From Gordonibacter massiliensis (ex Traore et al. 2017) (lineage in GTDB: Bacteria; Actinomycetota; Coriobacteriia; Coriobacteriales; Eggerthellaceae), in the NCBI GenBank assembly GCA_900170005.1, contig LT827128.1, forward strand, positions 3,468,168 to 3,532,167: 64,000 nt of DNA. The letters are read 5' to 3'. A model generated the notes under the pieces. It saw only the letters and a program-made list of their open reading frames with translations, had not been told where the DNA came from and did not search any database. The translations under genes were made by a program, and so were the position numbers. Shown here in pieces: positions 8,365 to 17,132 of this stretch. Position 1 is the first letter of the stretch; each line of letters starts with the position of its first letter.

Positions 8365-8796
8365 TTAATGCGAGCACATGGGCGCGTCGGGAAGGTCGAT
8401 CTTCAGGGCGCCGGCAGCCAGGCCGCGCAGTTCCTCGAGCGTCAGCTCGTAGCACGCCAAGGCGTCGATCCAGCGGCGCAGGCAGCGGCGGCCCTTGTCG
8501 GTGAGCGTGAACAGGCGCTTGGCGGAACCTTCCTCCGGCGTGTCCCATACCGAGGTGACCAGCTCGGCCTCCTCCATGCGCTTGAGGGCGCGGTAGATGC
8601 CGGTGGCGTCGGGCTTCTTGCCGCCGAACATGGGAGACTCGGCTGCCTGCTGCACGATGACGTAGCCGTGCAGCGGTTTGTCGGAGCAGGCGAGCAGGGT
8701 GAGGATAGTGGGCTGCGACAGGCGGTTAAGCGATTTTCCGAGTTCGGCGCATTCCTTCATATCTTCGTCGGACTTGGGATGGCAGCTGCTCCACAT
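8365..8796 (-). CDS. PadR-family transcriptional regulator
   Basis: A 143-aa winged-helix regulator of the PadR family. The pattern LTLLACSDKPLHGYVIVQQ followed by TGIYRALKRMEEAELVTS is the PadR winged helix, and the C-terminal segment (RCLRRWIDALACYELTLEEL) is the dimerisation helix. PadR proteins usually repress genes for phenolic stress, efflux or reductases and are released by a small ligand. The gene converges with the AOR operon and is divergent from nothing nearby, so its target cannot be deduced. I prefer the start at 8796 because AGAGGG lies 8 nt upstream; the internal ATG at 8760 has no ribosome site. The N-terminus is Cys/His-bearing (WSSCHPK). Confidence 0.85.
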   Translation of the reverse strand: MWSSCHPKSDEDMKECAELGKSLNRLSQPTILTLLACSDKPLHGYVIVQQAAESPMFGGKKPDATGIYRALKRMEEAELVTSVWDTPEEGSAKRLFTLTDKGRRCLRRWIDALACYELTLEELRGLAAGALKIDLPDAPMCSH

Positions 8797-9024
8797 GGGC
8801 GGACCCTCTTTCTCGTTCTGATTTCGTCACCCCTTGCAGATCGACTGCGCGACGGGCGGGTGCGTTTTACCTCGTGAATTGACAAACACTATCATCTCAT
8901 AACTATTTGCAGATTGCTACTAGTCAATAAATGAAAATATTAGCTTTTTCGGTATAGGGTTGGGAATCGTCGTCGACATTCGCACGCTCGATTGGCTGCC
9001 GGCGATCAATGCCGTCCGGACAGG
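8797..9024. other. Intergenic region with probable padR promoter
   Basis: AT-rich compared with its surroundings. On the minus strand TTGACT (8926-8921) is followed 17 nt later by AGTTAT, a plausible sigma-70 promoter reading towards padR. The element ATAGT occurs twice within about 15 nt just downstream of it on that strand, a possible autoregulatory site. No gene is seen. Confidence 0.4.
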
Positions 9025-9051
9025 GCGAAGGCCCGGAAACCGGGCCTTCGC
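9025..9051. terminator. Hairpin downstream of the SLC13 transporter
   Basis: A perfect 12-bp stem (GCGAAGGCCCGG, AAA loop, CCGGGCCTTCGC) begins 36 bp past the transporter stop codon. There is no U-run, which seems common for terminator-like hairpins in this window. Confidence 0.65.
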
Positions 9052-9086
9052 AGCGATTCCAACCGCGTCACGCCGAAAGGGCGCGG

Positions 9087-10499
9087 TCAGATTCCCATGA
9101 CTCCCACGATGATCGGCACCCAGAATGTGATGAGGGCGATGAGCACCACGGCTGGCACGATGCCCGTTTTGAACATGTCGCCAAACGTGTAGTACCCTTC
9201 GCCGTACGTGAGCATGACGGTGGGGTTAACCGGCAAGAGCACGTTGCCTGCCACGACGATGGCGAGCGAGATGGTAGGCACGGCGGCGGAGACGCCGAAA
9301 CCTGCGCACAACGTGATGAAGATAGGGATGAAGATGGCGAGGATGGCCGCTCCGATGGGGCAGATGGTGTGCAGGATGTAAACGAGCGCCATGAGGATGG
9401 CGATGGACGCGAAGAAGCCCAGGCTCGTCACGCCGCTGCCCATGAACAGGTTGGCTAGGAACTCGGCACCTCCCGTGGCCTGCACGACGCCGCCGATGGT
9501 GAAGATGGTGCCGCACATGAGCACAATGCCCCACGGTACCGATTTCTGGAACTCTCCCCAGGTGAGCAGGTCGATACCCGGCAGGAACATGACGGTGAGG
9601 CCCACGAGGGCGACCACGGTGACGTTGAGCACGGGAATCCAGTTGCCGAGGATCCATAGCACCACGAGCAGCACGATCATGAGCAGCGCCTTGACGTCGT
9701 AGGCGCTCACCTTGGTCGATGCTGCCGCCTCGTCCCGGATGCCCTGCAGGCACGCGTCGGTGATGGGCTCCGGCTTGATGATCTTCGTGATGAAGAACCA
9801 GCAGATGGGCGTCATGATGATGGCGATGGGCAGGCCCACGATCATCCAATCGAAGAAGCTGATGGTCTGACCGGTGGTTTGCTGCAGTATCTGCATGGCT
9901 ACGACGTTGAACGAGCTGCCGGCCGGCGTCGCCACGCCGCCGGTGACGGCGGCCACAGGGACGGCGATCATGAGGTCTTTGCCGAGATTCGACTTGCCGG
10001 GCTCGGCTCCGGCGGCCTTCAAGATGGTGAGGGCGAAGCCGAGGAACAGCACGGTGGTGGGCACGTCGGACATGACGGTGGACACGAGCGTGGTGGCTAT
10101 CATGAAGCCTAGCACGAGTTTGCGCGAGTCAGAGCCCGTCCAGTTGAGCAGCTTCGCCATGAGGCGCACGCCCCACTTGGTCTTGCCCATGATGACCGGC
10201 AGCGAGAACACCGCGATGATGAAGAACAGCGGCGAACCGGCAAAGCCGGAGAACGCCTGCGACACGCTGTCCACGATGCCGAGCAGCGGCAGCATAATGA
10301 CCACGAATAGGGCAATGGCGCCGATAGGCAACGCCGAAGTCGCCCACATGGACGCGAGGGCGAGCAAGAGGCCAAGGGCCATGATGCCCTGATGGCTGAT
10401 GGCCTCTGAACCGGGAATGAGACACGAGCCGACGATGAACACGGCGGCGAGCGCGAGGCCGATGATGCGTTTGGTAAGAGGCACGGTGGTGCTTTCCAT
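9087..10499 (-). CDS. SLC13/DASS-family anion transporter
   Basis: A 470-aa integral membrane protein with about 11-12 hydrophobic helices, of the divalent anion:sodium symporter family (dicarboxylate, tricarboxylate or related anions). Family marks are the hairpin-loop motifs around 125-200 (SDVPTTVLFLGF and PAGSSFNVVAMQIL) and the second copy near 385-440 (CPIGAAILAIFIPI and LLPVNPTVMLTYG), matching the SNT/PTN substrate and sodium site pattern of the fold. The SD AAAAGGAGG precedes the ATG. It follows the transhydroxylase-like operon in the same orientation with a hairpin between, so it may import that enzyme's organic-acid substrate or export the product (inference). Confidence 0.88.
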   Translation of the reverse strand: MESTTVPLTKRIIGLALAAVFIVGSCLIPGSEAISHQGIMALGLLLALASMWATSALPIGAIALFVVIMLPLLGIVDSVSQAFSGFAGSPLFFIIAVFSLPVIMGKTKWGVRLMAKLLNWTGSDSRKLVLGFMIATTLVSTVMSDVPTTVLFLGFALTILKAAGAEPGKSNLGKDLMIAVPVAAVTGGVATPAGSSFNVVAMQILQQTTGQTISFFDWMIVGLPIAIIMTPICWFFITKIIKPEPITDACLQGIRDEAAASTKVSAYDVKALLMIVLLVVLWILGNWIPVLNVTVVALVGLTVMFLPGIDLLTWGEFQKSVPWGIVLMCGTIFTIGGVVQATGGAEFLANLFMGSGVTSLGFFASIAILMALVYILHTICPIGAAILAIFIPIFITLCAGFGVSAAVPTISLAIVVAGNVLLPVNPTVMLTYGEGYYTFGDMFKTGIVPAVVLIALITFWVPIIVGVMGI

Positions 10500-10563
10500 T
10501 GTTTCCTCCTTTTGATGCGATTGCTTTTACGTGCGAGACGCTAAGAGGCAATCACCCCCTTTT

Positions 10564-10586
10564 CCCGCCGTCGCGCGGACGGCGGG
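10564..10586. terminator. GC hairpin with TTTT in the transporter leader
   Basis: A 9-bp perfect stem (CCCGCCGTC, GACGGCGGG) is followed by TTTT on the plus strand. The flanking genes are all on the minus strand, so its role is unclear; it lies in the 5' leader of the transporter. Confidence 0.4.
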
Positions 10587-10632
10587 TTTTCGAGTATCGC
10601 ACGAAACGCGTCCCCTTACGCTCCGTGCTGAT

Positions 10633-10674
10633 ATCGGGTCGGCTCCGGCTGCGAACGGCCTGAGCCGACCCGAT
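10633..10674 (-). terminator. Hairpin after the molybdoenzyme operon
   Basis: A perfect 13-bp stem (ATCGGGTCGGCTC, GAGCCGACCCGAT) lies 5 bp past the stop codon of the beta subunit. It probably ends or attenuates the operon before the transporter gene. Confidence 0.6.
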
Positions 10675-10678
10675 CGTG

Positions 10679-11500
10679 TTACTCGGCGGCGAACAGCTCC
10701 ACGGGCCCCATGTTGCGGTCCTCGTCGACCGTCGAGGCCTCGAGCACGCGCGTGAGGTAGCCGTCGGCCTCGAAGTACACGCGCCAGCTCGCGGCGGGCA
10801 CCTGGTGGAACCAGAAGTCCCCGAACCCGTCGGACTCGGCCGCCAGGACCTCGCCCGTGTCCAGGTTCTCGGCCGTGACCTTGGCGCCGGCCACCACCTC
10901 GTCGGCCTCCAGGTCCACGACGACGCCGGCCAGGAAGCGCTTGGGCAGGTTCAGGTAGTGCACGCGCGGCCGGTCGGCCGCCGCGCGCTCGGGCACGAGC
11001 GCCTCCGCCGCCGCGATCTCGGCCGCGAAGTCCTCCTCGTCGCCGAAGCGCAGGGCGCCGTGCGGGCACACGTCCACGCAGTGCGGCGGCTCCCCGGCGT
11101 CCACGAGGTGGGCGCAGCCGGTGCACTTCTGCGGGATGGCGAGCTCCTCGTTCCAGAAGATCGCGCCGTAGGGGCACGCCTCCGCGAGCTCCCTCTTCCC
11201 CTTCGCCTTCTCCGGGTCCACGATGACCAGACCGTCGTCGCGGCGGTAGACCGCGTCGGGCGCGGCGGCCATGCAGGGCGCGTCCTCGCAGTGCTGGCAC
11301 ATGCGCACCGTGTAGCTGATCTTGACCTTCGGCACCTGGCCGCGCACCTTCTCGTCCACGCGGCACCAGAACTGGCCCGTGTCCGGCTGCGGCTTGGCCC
11401 AGGGGCTCCAGTCGTTGTCGACGTGCTCGTCCTTGCAGGCTATCTGGCAGTTGCGGCAGCCGCTGCACTTGGCCACGTCGATGATGAACGCCTTTCCCAT
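10679..11500 (-). CDS. Transhydroxylase/dehydroxylase-type FeS beta subunit
   Basis: A 273-aa electron-transfer subunit with two parts. Residues 1-150 hold twelve suitably placed cysteines (12/15/18/22, 68/71/76, 109, 126/129/141/145), enough for three [4Fe-4S] clusters; the usual fourth position of the second group is Ala80, so one cluster of the four-cluster DmsB pattern is missing. Residues of about 185-265 form a beta-sandwich of the carboxypeptidase-regulatory or prealbumin kind (AGVVVDLEADEVVAGAKV, then TGEVLAAESDGFGDFWF). Three clusters plus a C-terminal beta domain is the plan of the pyrogallol-phloroglucinol transhydroxylase beta subunit. The start at 11500 is set by GGAAGGAG; the frame upstream is spurious. 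The catalytic partner lies 4 bp upstream. Confidence 0.9.
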   Translation of the reverse strand: MGKAFIIDVAKCSGCRNCQIACKDEHVDNDWSPWAKPQPDTGQFWCRVDEKVRGQVPKVKISYTVRMCQHCEDAPCMAAAPDAVYRRDDGLVIVDPEKAKGKRELAEACPYGAIFWNEELAIPQKCTGCAHLVDAGEPPHCVDVCPHGALRFGDEEDFAAEIAAAEALVPERAAADRPRVHYLNLPKRFLAGVVVDLEADEVVAGAKVTAENLDTGEVLAAESDGFGDFWFHQVPAASWRVYFEADGYLTRVLEASTVDEDRNMGPVELFAAE

Positions 11501-11504
11501 GGCT

Positions 11505-14117
11505 TTACGCTCCTTCCACAATACGGGCGGTCGCGACGAGGCCGCAATCGGGCTCGTAGTCGCGGTTGAACGCCTCGGGGTACTCTTCGGCCAGCTGGAA
11601 CACGTCGACCTTCTCAACGTTGACCAAGAAGCCGCTCGTCACTTCGCCGACGGTGTTCTTGGACGTGGTGGCCGTGGGGGCGATGAGGTTGTTCGCACCG
11701 CCGCGATCCAGGCCGTGCTCGCCCAGCTTGATGGTGTCGCAGCGCGAACCGTGGTCCTGGTACACCGCGCCCGGCATGATGCGCTCGGTCACGCGCACGC
11801 CGCCGAGCACCGCCCCGCGCTCGTTGTATATCTTCGCCACGTCGCCCGTCTCCAGGCCCAGCTTGCCGGCGTCGACGGGATGGATCCACAACGGCTCGTA
11901 CTTGTAGCCGTCGGGGCCGGTGACTTTGCATTCCTCCATCTCGCGGAACCACGTGACGTCATCATGCTGCGCGTGCACGCGGAAGTGCGGATGGTTCGAC
12001 ACGAGCAAAAACGGGAACTTGCGCCCGCGCTCCGTAGCCTGGCGCTCCTGGTGCGAGGGGCTTGTGGCCACCCAGCGGGGAATGGGCCCGCGCTCGTTGT
12101 CGTCGGGGAAGTTCTGGGCGAGCGTGGTGGAGTAGTACTCGAGCTTGCCGGACGGCGTCTTGAGGGGGTGTCCCTCGGGATCCTCGTAGAACTGGCTCAA
12201 GCCGGCGGGCAGCTCCTTCCAGTCCTCGCGCGTGGGGAAGGGGTAGTACTGCTTCTCTTTGAACTCCTCGAACGTGAGCTCTTCGGGCACGCCGCAGGTT
12301 TCGAAGCCGAACTCGATCCATTCGTCATCGGTCTTGCCGCCCAGGTAGCGATCGAGCAGGTTCTCGTACGGGCCGCCGAACTGCTCAAGCTTTTTGGCGA
12401 CCTCCGCCACGACTTCCTTGTCGGACTTCGACTCGCCCACGGGCTTGATGGCCTGGTGCTCGTAGAACACGACGTTCCATTGCCCCGAGTCGGAGTCGGT
12501 GCCGATGTCCTCGGTCTCGAACTTCGTGTTCGAGGGCAGGATGATGTCGGCGAACATGGTGTCGTTCTCCATCCAGGGGTGCTGCACGACCACGCATTCG
12601 ATGGACTCGTGGCGCAGCGCGTCCTGCATATGGAAGCCGCCGTTCCAGCACGTCTCCCAGCACGGCGTGTCGGACCACACCATGTGGATGCGCTCCTTGC
12701 CTTCGAGCGGGAACTGGAACGGGCCTGTGAACTGGTCTTCGCGCGGCAAGCCCGCAGACACGTGGCCGTACCACTGCACGGGCGGGTTCATGATGGCCTC
12801 GGGGATCATGGTCTTCGGGATGAAGCTGGGCTGCGAGCCGTGCACCCAGCCGCGGTAGGCGGCACCCAGGTTCGGGATCTTCGTGGAGGGCGGCAGCGGC
12901 GTGACGGTGGGCATGCCGAACAGCGTCCACTCGATGAACTTGAACTGGTTGGCACCGGGCTTGCCCACGCCCTGCATGCCCAAGAGCGCCACCTCCAAGC
13001 GCGCCGGTTCGTGCGAGAACGTGGAGCGGATGTAGGATCCGCCGTTGCAGTGGCCGATGGACACGGCGTGGCTCGCCCAGTAGCGGGCGAGGGCCTTGAT
13101 GGTGTAACTGGGAACACCGCAGATAGCCTCGGCCCACTTCGGCGTTTTCGGCACGCCGTCCTCCCCGCCCATGACGTAGTACTTGAAGTTCTCGAAGCCC
13201 ACGGCGTGCGTGTCGAGGTAGGCCTGGTCGTAGGTGCCCTCCTTGATCCACGTGTAGGCTATCGCCAGCTGCAGGGCCGCATCGGTGTTGGGAAGCACGG
13301 GGATCCACTTGTCGGCGTGCACGGCGTTCGTGTAGTTCACGTCGGGCGAGATGTGGATCTGCTTCACGCCGAGCTCGGTGAACCAGTAGCACAGGCGGCT
13401 GGCCATGTAGCCGCCCCAGCCGAGCGGCGTGGTCTCGACGTCGCAGCCCCAGAAGAGCACGGCGTCGCCGTTCTCCGAGATGTCCTTGATGATGTTGTTC
13501 TGCAGCGACTGTTGGCCCAGCGGGTCCATGCCCCAGACGTGCTTGGCTCCCCAGTACCAGCCTTCCCAGCTGTCGGGGTTGCGGGCTTGCGACGTGAAGC
13601 CGCCGCACAGCTCGAGCATCTTCACCATGCAGCCATGGGACGCGTGGACGATCTTCGTCTCGCCGTGGCCGTCGTACTCGCACAGCACTGATTCGGGGCC
13701 GTATTCGTCGTGTACGCGCTTGATCTCGTCGGCTACGAGCTGCGCGGCCTCGTCCCAGCTGATGCGCACGTAGCCGCTCGTGCCGCGCGTCTCGGGATGG
13801 CGCTCGCCGTTCGGGTCCCAATCCACGCGCTTGAGCGGGTAGGGGATGCGGTTCTTCGAGTACACGCGCTTCTTGTAGCACAGCGACAGCGGCGAGATGA
13901 GCGTCTTGAAGCCCGGCTCGAACGTCTTGCCGCGCGCCTCGATCTTCCAAGCGTTCAGGTCCTCCGGCGTGTAGTGCTCGTCGAAGTGGAACGGCCTGAT
14001 GCGCAGGATCTTGTCGTTCTCCTCGTCGATGTCGACCGTGCACGCGTTCGTGCCGATGCCGAAGCTGTTGAAGCCCAGGCCCTTCACGATGGGCGTGCCT
14101 TTCACGTTGTCTGTCAT
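11505..14117 (-). CDS. Transhydroxylase/catechol-dehydroxylase-like catalytic subunit
   Basis: An 870-aa bis-molybdopterin enzyme of the DMSO reductase superfamily without an N-terminal FeS motif or Tat signal, as in the cytoplasmic pyrogallol-phloroglucinol transhydroxylase alpha subunit. Strong marks of that clade are NPDSWEGWYWG (D182, S183; the transhydroxylase has Asp and the Mo-ligand Ser here) and VADKW/HADKW with NTDAALQLAIAYTWIKEG after it. An upstream GHGE (H151) lies about where that enzyme has its active-site His. The C-terminal cofactor domain (HPHFRVHAQHDD and PTATTSKNTVGEV) is present. Gut Eggerthellaceae catechol dehydroxylases fall in the same clade, so a phenolic substrate is likely (inference). 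I set the start at 14117 after GGAGAGGAG. Confidence 0.88.
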   Translation of the reverse strand: MTDNVKGTPIVKGLGFNSFGIGTNACTVDIDEENDKILRIRPFHFDEHYTPEDLNAWKIEARGKTFEPGFKTLISPLSLCYKKRVYSKNRIPYPLKRVDWDPNGERHPETRGTSGYVRISWDEAAQLVADEIKRVHDEYGPESVLCEYDGHGETKIVHASHGCMVKMLELCGGFTSQARNPDSWEGWYWGAKHVWGMDPLGQQSLQNNIIKDISENGDAVLFWGCDVETTPLGWGGYMASRLCYWFTELGVKQIHISPDVNYTNAVHADKWIPVLPNTDAALQLAIAYTWIKEGTYDQAYLDTHAVGFENFKYYVMGGEDGVPKTPKWAEAICGVPSYTIKALARYWASHAVSIGHCNGGSYIRSTFSHEPARLEVALLGMQGVGKPGANQFKFIEWTLFGMPTVTPLPPSTKIPNLGAAYRGWVHGSQPSFIPKTMIPEAIMNPPVQWYGHVSAGLPREDQFTGPFQFPLEGKERIHMVWSDTPCWETCWNGGFHMQDALRHESIECVVVQHPWMENDTMFADIILPSNTKFETEDIGTDSDSGQWNVVFYEHQAIKPVGESKSDKEVVAEVAKKLEQFGGPYENLLDRYLGGKTDDEWIEFGFETCGVPEELTFEEFKEKQYYPFPTREDWKELPAGLSQFYEDPEGHPLKTPSGKLEYYSTTLAQNFPDDNERGPIPRWVATSPSHQERQATERGRKFPFLLVSNHPHFRVHAQHDDVTWFREMEECKVTGPDGYKYEPLWIHPVDAGKLGLETGDVAKIYNERGAVLGGVRVTERIMPGAVYQDHGSRCDTIKLGEHGLDRGGANNLIAPTATTSKNTVGEVTSGFLVNVEKVDVFQLAEEYPEAFNRDYEPDCGLVATARIVEGA

Positions 14118-14213
14118 GTAGGTCTCCTCTCCTGCTTTCTGCGCCCGGTTCGTCGGCCGGGCGCGTGGCATCCCGGCTTGCGCAGTGCAAGGCCGGGATG
14201 GTGGTCCCCTTGG

Positions 14214-14456
14214 TTACGCGGTAGGCGCGGGCGGCTTGGGGGCCGAAGGCGCCTTCGGCACGCTCGGCACTTTCGGAGCGCCGGGCACGCCCGGAACCGG
14301 CGGCGGGGTTGGCGCTCCCGGAGGTGCGGGGATGCCGGGCGACGGCGCGGCCTTGGCGCCGCAGTTGGGGCATTCGTCGGCTGTGGGGTCGACTTCGGCA
14401 CCGCACTGGGGGCATTTCACGGGACCGTTATCGACGGTAGGGGGTCTGAAGCACAT
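14214..14456 (-). CDS. Small zinc-ribbon protein with Pro/Ala-rich tail
   Basis: An 80-aa protein. The first 40 residues hold a zinc-ribbon pair, CPQC (around 15-18) and CPNC (around 29-32). The rest is a low-complexity tail of Pro, Ala, Gly, Val and Lys (PPGAPTPPPVPGVPG and PKAPSAPKPPAP). GGAA before the ATG supports the start at 14456; the longer open frame upstream overlaps the ferredoxin gene and is spurious. It lies between the small ferredoxin and the transhydroxylase-like enzyme, so it is co-transcribed with both. Its role is unknown; an enzyme-specific chaperone or scaffold is possible. Confidence 0.75.
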   Translation of the reverse strand: MCFRPPTVDNGPVKCPQCGAEVDPTADECPNCGAKAAPSPGIPAPPGAPTPPPVPGVPGAPKVPSVPKAPSAPKPPAPTA

Positions 14457-14544
14457 GGCTCTTCCTTTCTGCGGGCGCATCCCGCATGGTTCGGGTCGTT
14501 CGATGCATGCACGTCGGACTGCGCGAGCAGCCGACGGTTGCAGC

Positions 14545-14880
14545 CTAACGGGGACGGACGAGCAGTTGGCGGGGTTTTTCGTCGAGCTTGCGCGCCAGCT
14601 CTTCCACAGGGCCGTACGCGAGAACGGCGGCTTGGCAGTGGTGCACGCAGGTTGGAAGCTTGCCTGCTTCGGTACGTGCGGCGCACAGATCGCATTCGTC
14701 CGTGAAGTTCGGCACGAACGAGTGTTGCCAATGGTCGCCCTCGATCTGCCAAGGGCCCAGCTGGGCCACGACCACGCCGTAGCGGCCGACGGGCAGCTTA
14801 TGCTCCATCTGGCAGGCCACCTCGCAAGCACGGCAGCCTGAGCACCATTCGTAGTCGACGAGTATTCCGAAAGCGGTCAT
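14545..14880 (-). CDS. Small ferredoxin-like FeS subunit
   Basis: A 111-aa protein with two cysteine groups, CSGCRACEVAC near the N-terminus (C13, C16, C19, C23) and CDLC plus CVHHC further on, which fits two [4Fe-4S] clusters. It resembles a truncated DmsB-type subunit that keeps only half of the usual clusters. It starts 2 bp after the stop of the acetylene-hydratase-like enzyme, so it is probably that enzyme's electron-transfer partner. It has no signal peptide. Confidence 0.85.
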   Translation of the reverse strand: MTAFGILVDYEWCSGCRACEVACQMEHKLPVGRYGVVVAQLGPWQIEGDHWQHSFVPNFTDECDLCAARTEAGKLPTCVHHCQAAVLAYGPVEELARKLDEKPRQLLVRPR

Positions 14881-14882
14881 GG

Positions 14883-17132
14883 CTACTCTCCTTCCCGGAC
14901 CTTGTACACGCGGCAGAGCAGCGTCTTGTAGTTGCTTCCCAAGCCGCTCTTTCCGGGTGTCCAGGTGATGAGCTGGTTGATGTTCATGTTCCAGAGGTCG
15001 AACAGGCCGTCCTCAAGCGCGGCGGGCGCTTCGGGGCGCCACCAGGCGTGATCGGTGGAGCACACGCGGGGGTCGAGCGCGTTCGTGGTGCGCACGCGCC
15101 GTTTGGCGCGACCGCGCTCGTTTTCCACCCAAGCCCAGTCGCCGTCCTCCAGGCCGTAGCGCGCGGCCGTCGCCGGGTTCATCTCGATGACGGGGTCGGG
15201 GTGCATAGCGCGTAGGTGCGGCACCTGACGGTGCTCGGAGTGGAACAGGCCCAGTTGGCGCGCGCCGGTGGTCAGCACGAGCGGGTAGGTTTCATAGGCA
15301 TCGGGCGTGCTGATGGGACCGGGCATGGGCTCCTCGAAGTAGGGCAGCGGGTCCAGGCCCACCATGCTGTAGAGCGTCGACCATAGTTCGATGCGGCCCG
15401 TGCCGGTTTCGAAGCCGGGCTTCCCGTCGGCTCGGATCAGGCCCTTCTCGTGCTTCTTGTACGTGAAGGGCAGGTAGGCCGGGGCGTTTTCCTGCAGTTC
15501 GGGGAACGTCATGCCCGTGTCCTTCAAGATGAACGTGAACATGTCCTCGACGGTATCCCATGGCCAGGCGTCGGCGTTGAAGCGCTTGCCCATCTCCAGG
15601 TTTATCTCCATGTCGGATTTGCATTCGCCGATGGTCGTCACCTTGTTGATGGACTCTCCGCGCTGCACGCCGTCGCCCACGCGAATGCCGTCGCGCTCGG
15701 GGAACGTGCATGCTGGCAGCAGCACGTCGGCCAGCGCCATGGCGGTGGGGGTCATGAACAGGTCCACCACCACGATGAACTCCAGCGTGTCGAGGGCGGC
15801 CAACGTGCGTTTCGGGTCGGGACCCGTGCAGGCCAGCGGGTTCGTGGTCTGCAACCAGCCCGCGCGCAGCTTGTAGGGTTTGCCCGTTTCCAACGTGTTG
15901 ATGGTCTCGTCGGTGGAAGCCGGGCCCATAGCTGCCTTGAACAGCGGATAGACGTCGTTGCCGATCTTCTTCTGCTGGCGGATTTCCTCGGGGATGAGCT
16001 CGCGGCCCCAGCCGGCGGCATAGTAGAGGATGGACGGCGGGGCTATCATGCCACCGGGCACGTCTACGTTGCCGGTGATCTCGAACAGCGCGCTGATGGC
16101 CTGGCCGGCCGGCAACGTCTCCTTCGTCATGTCCACGGCTACGCCCCACTGGACGATAGCTCCGTCGGCCGCGGCGAACGCGCGGGCCGCGGCGCGGATC
16201 TTGTCGGCGGGAACCCAGGTGATGCTCTCCACCTTCTCGGGCGTGAACGCACTCACGCGCTCGGCCAGCTCGTCGAAGCCGTAGCACCAACAGTCAACGA
16301 AGTCCTTGTCGTAGATGCCCTCTTCTATCATGACGTTGAGCATGCCCATGGCCAGCGCCGCGTCGGTGCCGGGGCGCAGCTGCAGGAACACCTCGGATTT
16401 GCTTGCGAGCCACGTGCGCTTCGGATCCACCACGATGATCTTGCTGCCGCGCTTCATGCAGTCGGTGACCCAGTGTCCGTACAGACCGTCGGAATTGGAC
16501 ACGACGGGATTGTTGCCCCAGATGAGAATCATGCCCGGCACGTTCCATTCCGGGTTGTCGTAGCGATCGGCGAACTGCTGGGAGTAATCGCCCAGCCAAA
16601 ACGCTCCGCTCGACACGCGGCAGCCAGCGATGCGCGGTGCGTAGCATGCGGTTCCGGACAGCGCCACCGTGTAGTTGGGGCTACCGTACGACCAGGCCAA
16701 ACGCGTGATCCACGGTGCGATGTCGCGTCCGGTGCCCTGCCAGAACGTCACGCATTCGGGCCCGTACTGATCGCGCAGCGCCAGGAACGTATCGGCGATC
16801 AGGTCGAATGCCTCGTCCCATGAGATGCGCTCCCAGGCGTCTTTGCCGCGCATCTCGCGAGCGCGCTTCATCGGGTGCGTCAGACGGTTCTCATGGTTGA
16901 CCACTTCTGGCAGCGCCAGACACCGTGCGCACAGCCTGCCTTGGTTGAACGGGTTCTCGCGGTCGCCCTCGACCTTCACGAGCCGGCCGTCCTCGTCGGT
17001 GTACATGAGCACGCCGCAGCCCAGGTGGCACCCCGGCCCCGTCCAAGCGCTGCCGCGGGTGACGGTGAGGTCGCCCTCTTCGTAGCGCAGCGGCTTCTCG
17101 TGCTCGACGAACGTGTATCCTCGATCCTCCAT
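14883..17132 (-). CDS. Acetylene-hydratase-like molybdopterin oxidoreductase
   Basis: A 749-aa bis-molybdopterin (Mo or W) enzyme of the DMSO reductase superfamily. It aligns by eye with acetylene hydratase and related Eggerthella oxidoreductases (ERISWDEAFD at 101-110, GTDAALAMGMLNVMI and DVLLPACTFPERDG). The N-terminal cluster site is unusual: GPGCHLGCG (C35, C39) and CARC (C68, C71), with Gly32 where the first cysteine of the usual C-x2-C-x3-C motif would be. C163 in SGTACYAPR is a candidate metal ligand, but alignment with the acetylene hydratase ligand is off by a few residues. No Tat signal is seen after the start at 17132; earlier in-frame starts read like leader DNA. The substrate is unknown. 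Confidence 0.88.
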   Translation of the reverse strand: MEDRGYTFVEHEKPLRYEEGDLTVTRGSAWTGPGCHLGCGVLMYTDEDGRLVKVEGDRENPFNQGRLCARCLALPEVVNHENRLTHPMKRAREMRGKDAWERISWDEAFDLIADTFLALRDQYGPECVTFWQGTGRDIAPWITRLAWSYGSPNYTVALSGTACYAPRIAGCRVSSGAFWLGDYSQQFADRYDNPEWNVPGMILIWGNNPVVSNSDGLYGHWVTDCMKRGSKIIVVDPKRTWLASKSEVFLQLRPGTDAALAMGMLNVMIEEGIYDKDFVDCWCYGFDELAERVSAFTPEKVESITWVPADKIRAAARAFAAADGAIVQWGVAVDMTKETLPAGQAISALFEITGNVDVPGGMIAPPSILYYAAGWGRELIPEEIRQQKKIGNDVYPLFKAAMGPASTDETINTLETGKPYKLRAGWLQTTNPLACTGPDPKRTLAALDTLEFIVVVDLFMTPTAMALADVLLPACTFPERDGIRVGDGVQRGESINKVTTIGECKSDMEINLEMGKRFNADAWPWDTVEDMFTFILKDTGMTFPELQENAPAYLPFTYKKHEKGLIRADGKPGFETGTGRIELWSTLYSMVGLDPLPYFEEPMPGPISTPDAYETYPLVLTTGARQLGLFHSEHRQVPHLRAMHPDPVIEMNPATAARYGLEDGDWAWVENERGRAKRRVRTTNALDPRVCSTDHAWWRPEAPAALEDGLFDLWNMNINQLITWTPGKSGLGSNYKTLLCRVYKVREGE

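Noticed and set aside
12385-14415. Second long minus-strand frame over the transhydroxylase-like gene
   Set aside because: It is a shifted frame with Arg/His-rich low-complexity translation; the true frame gives recognised motifs.
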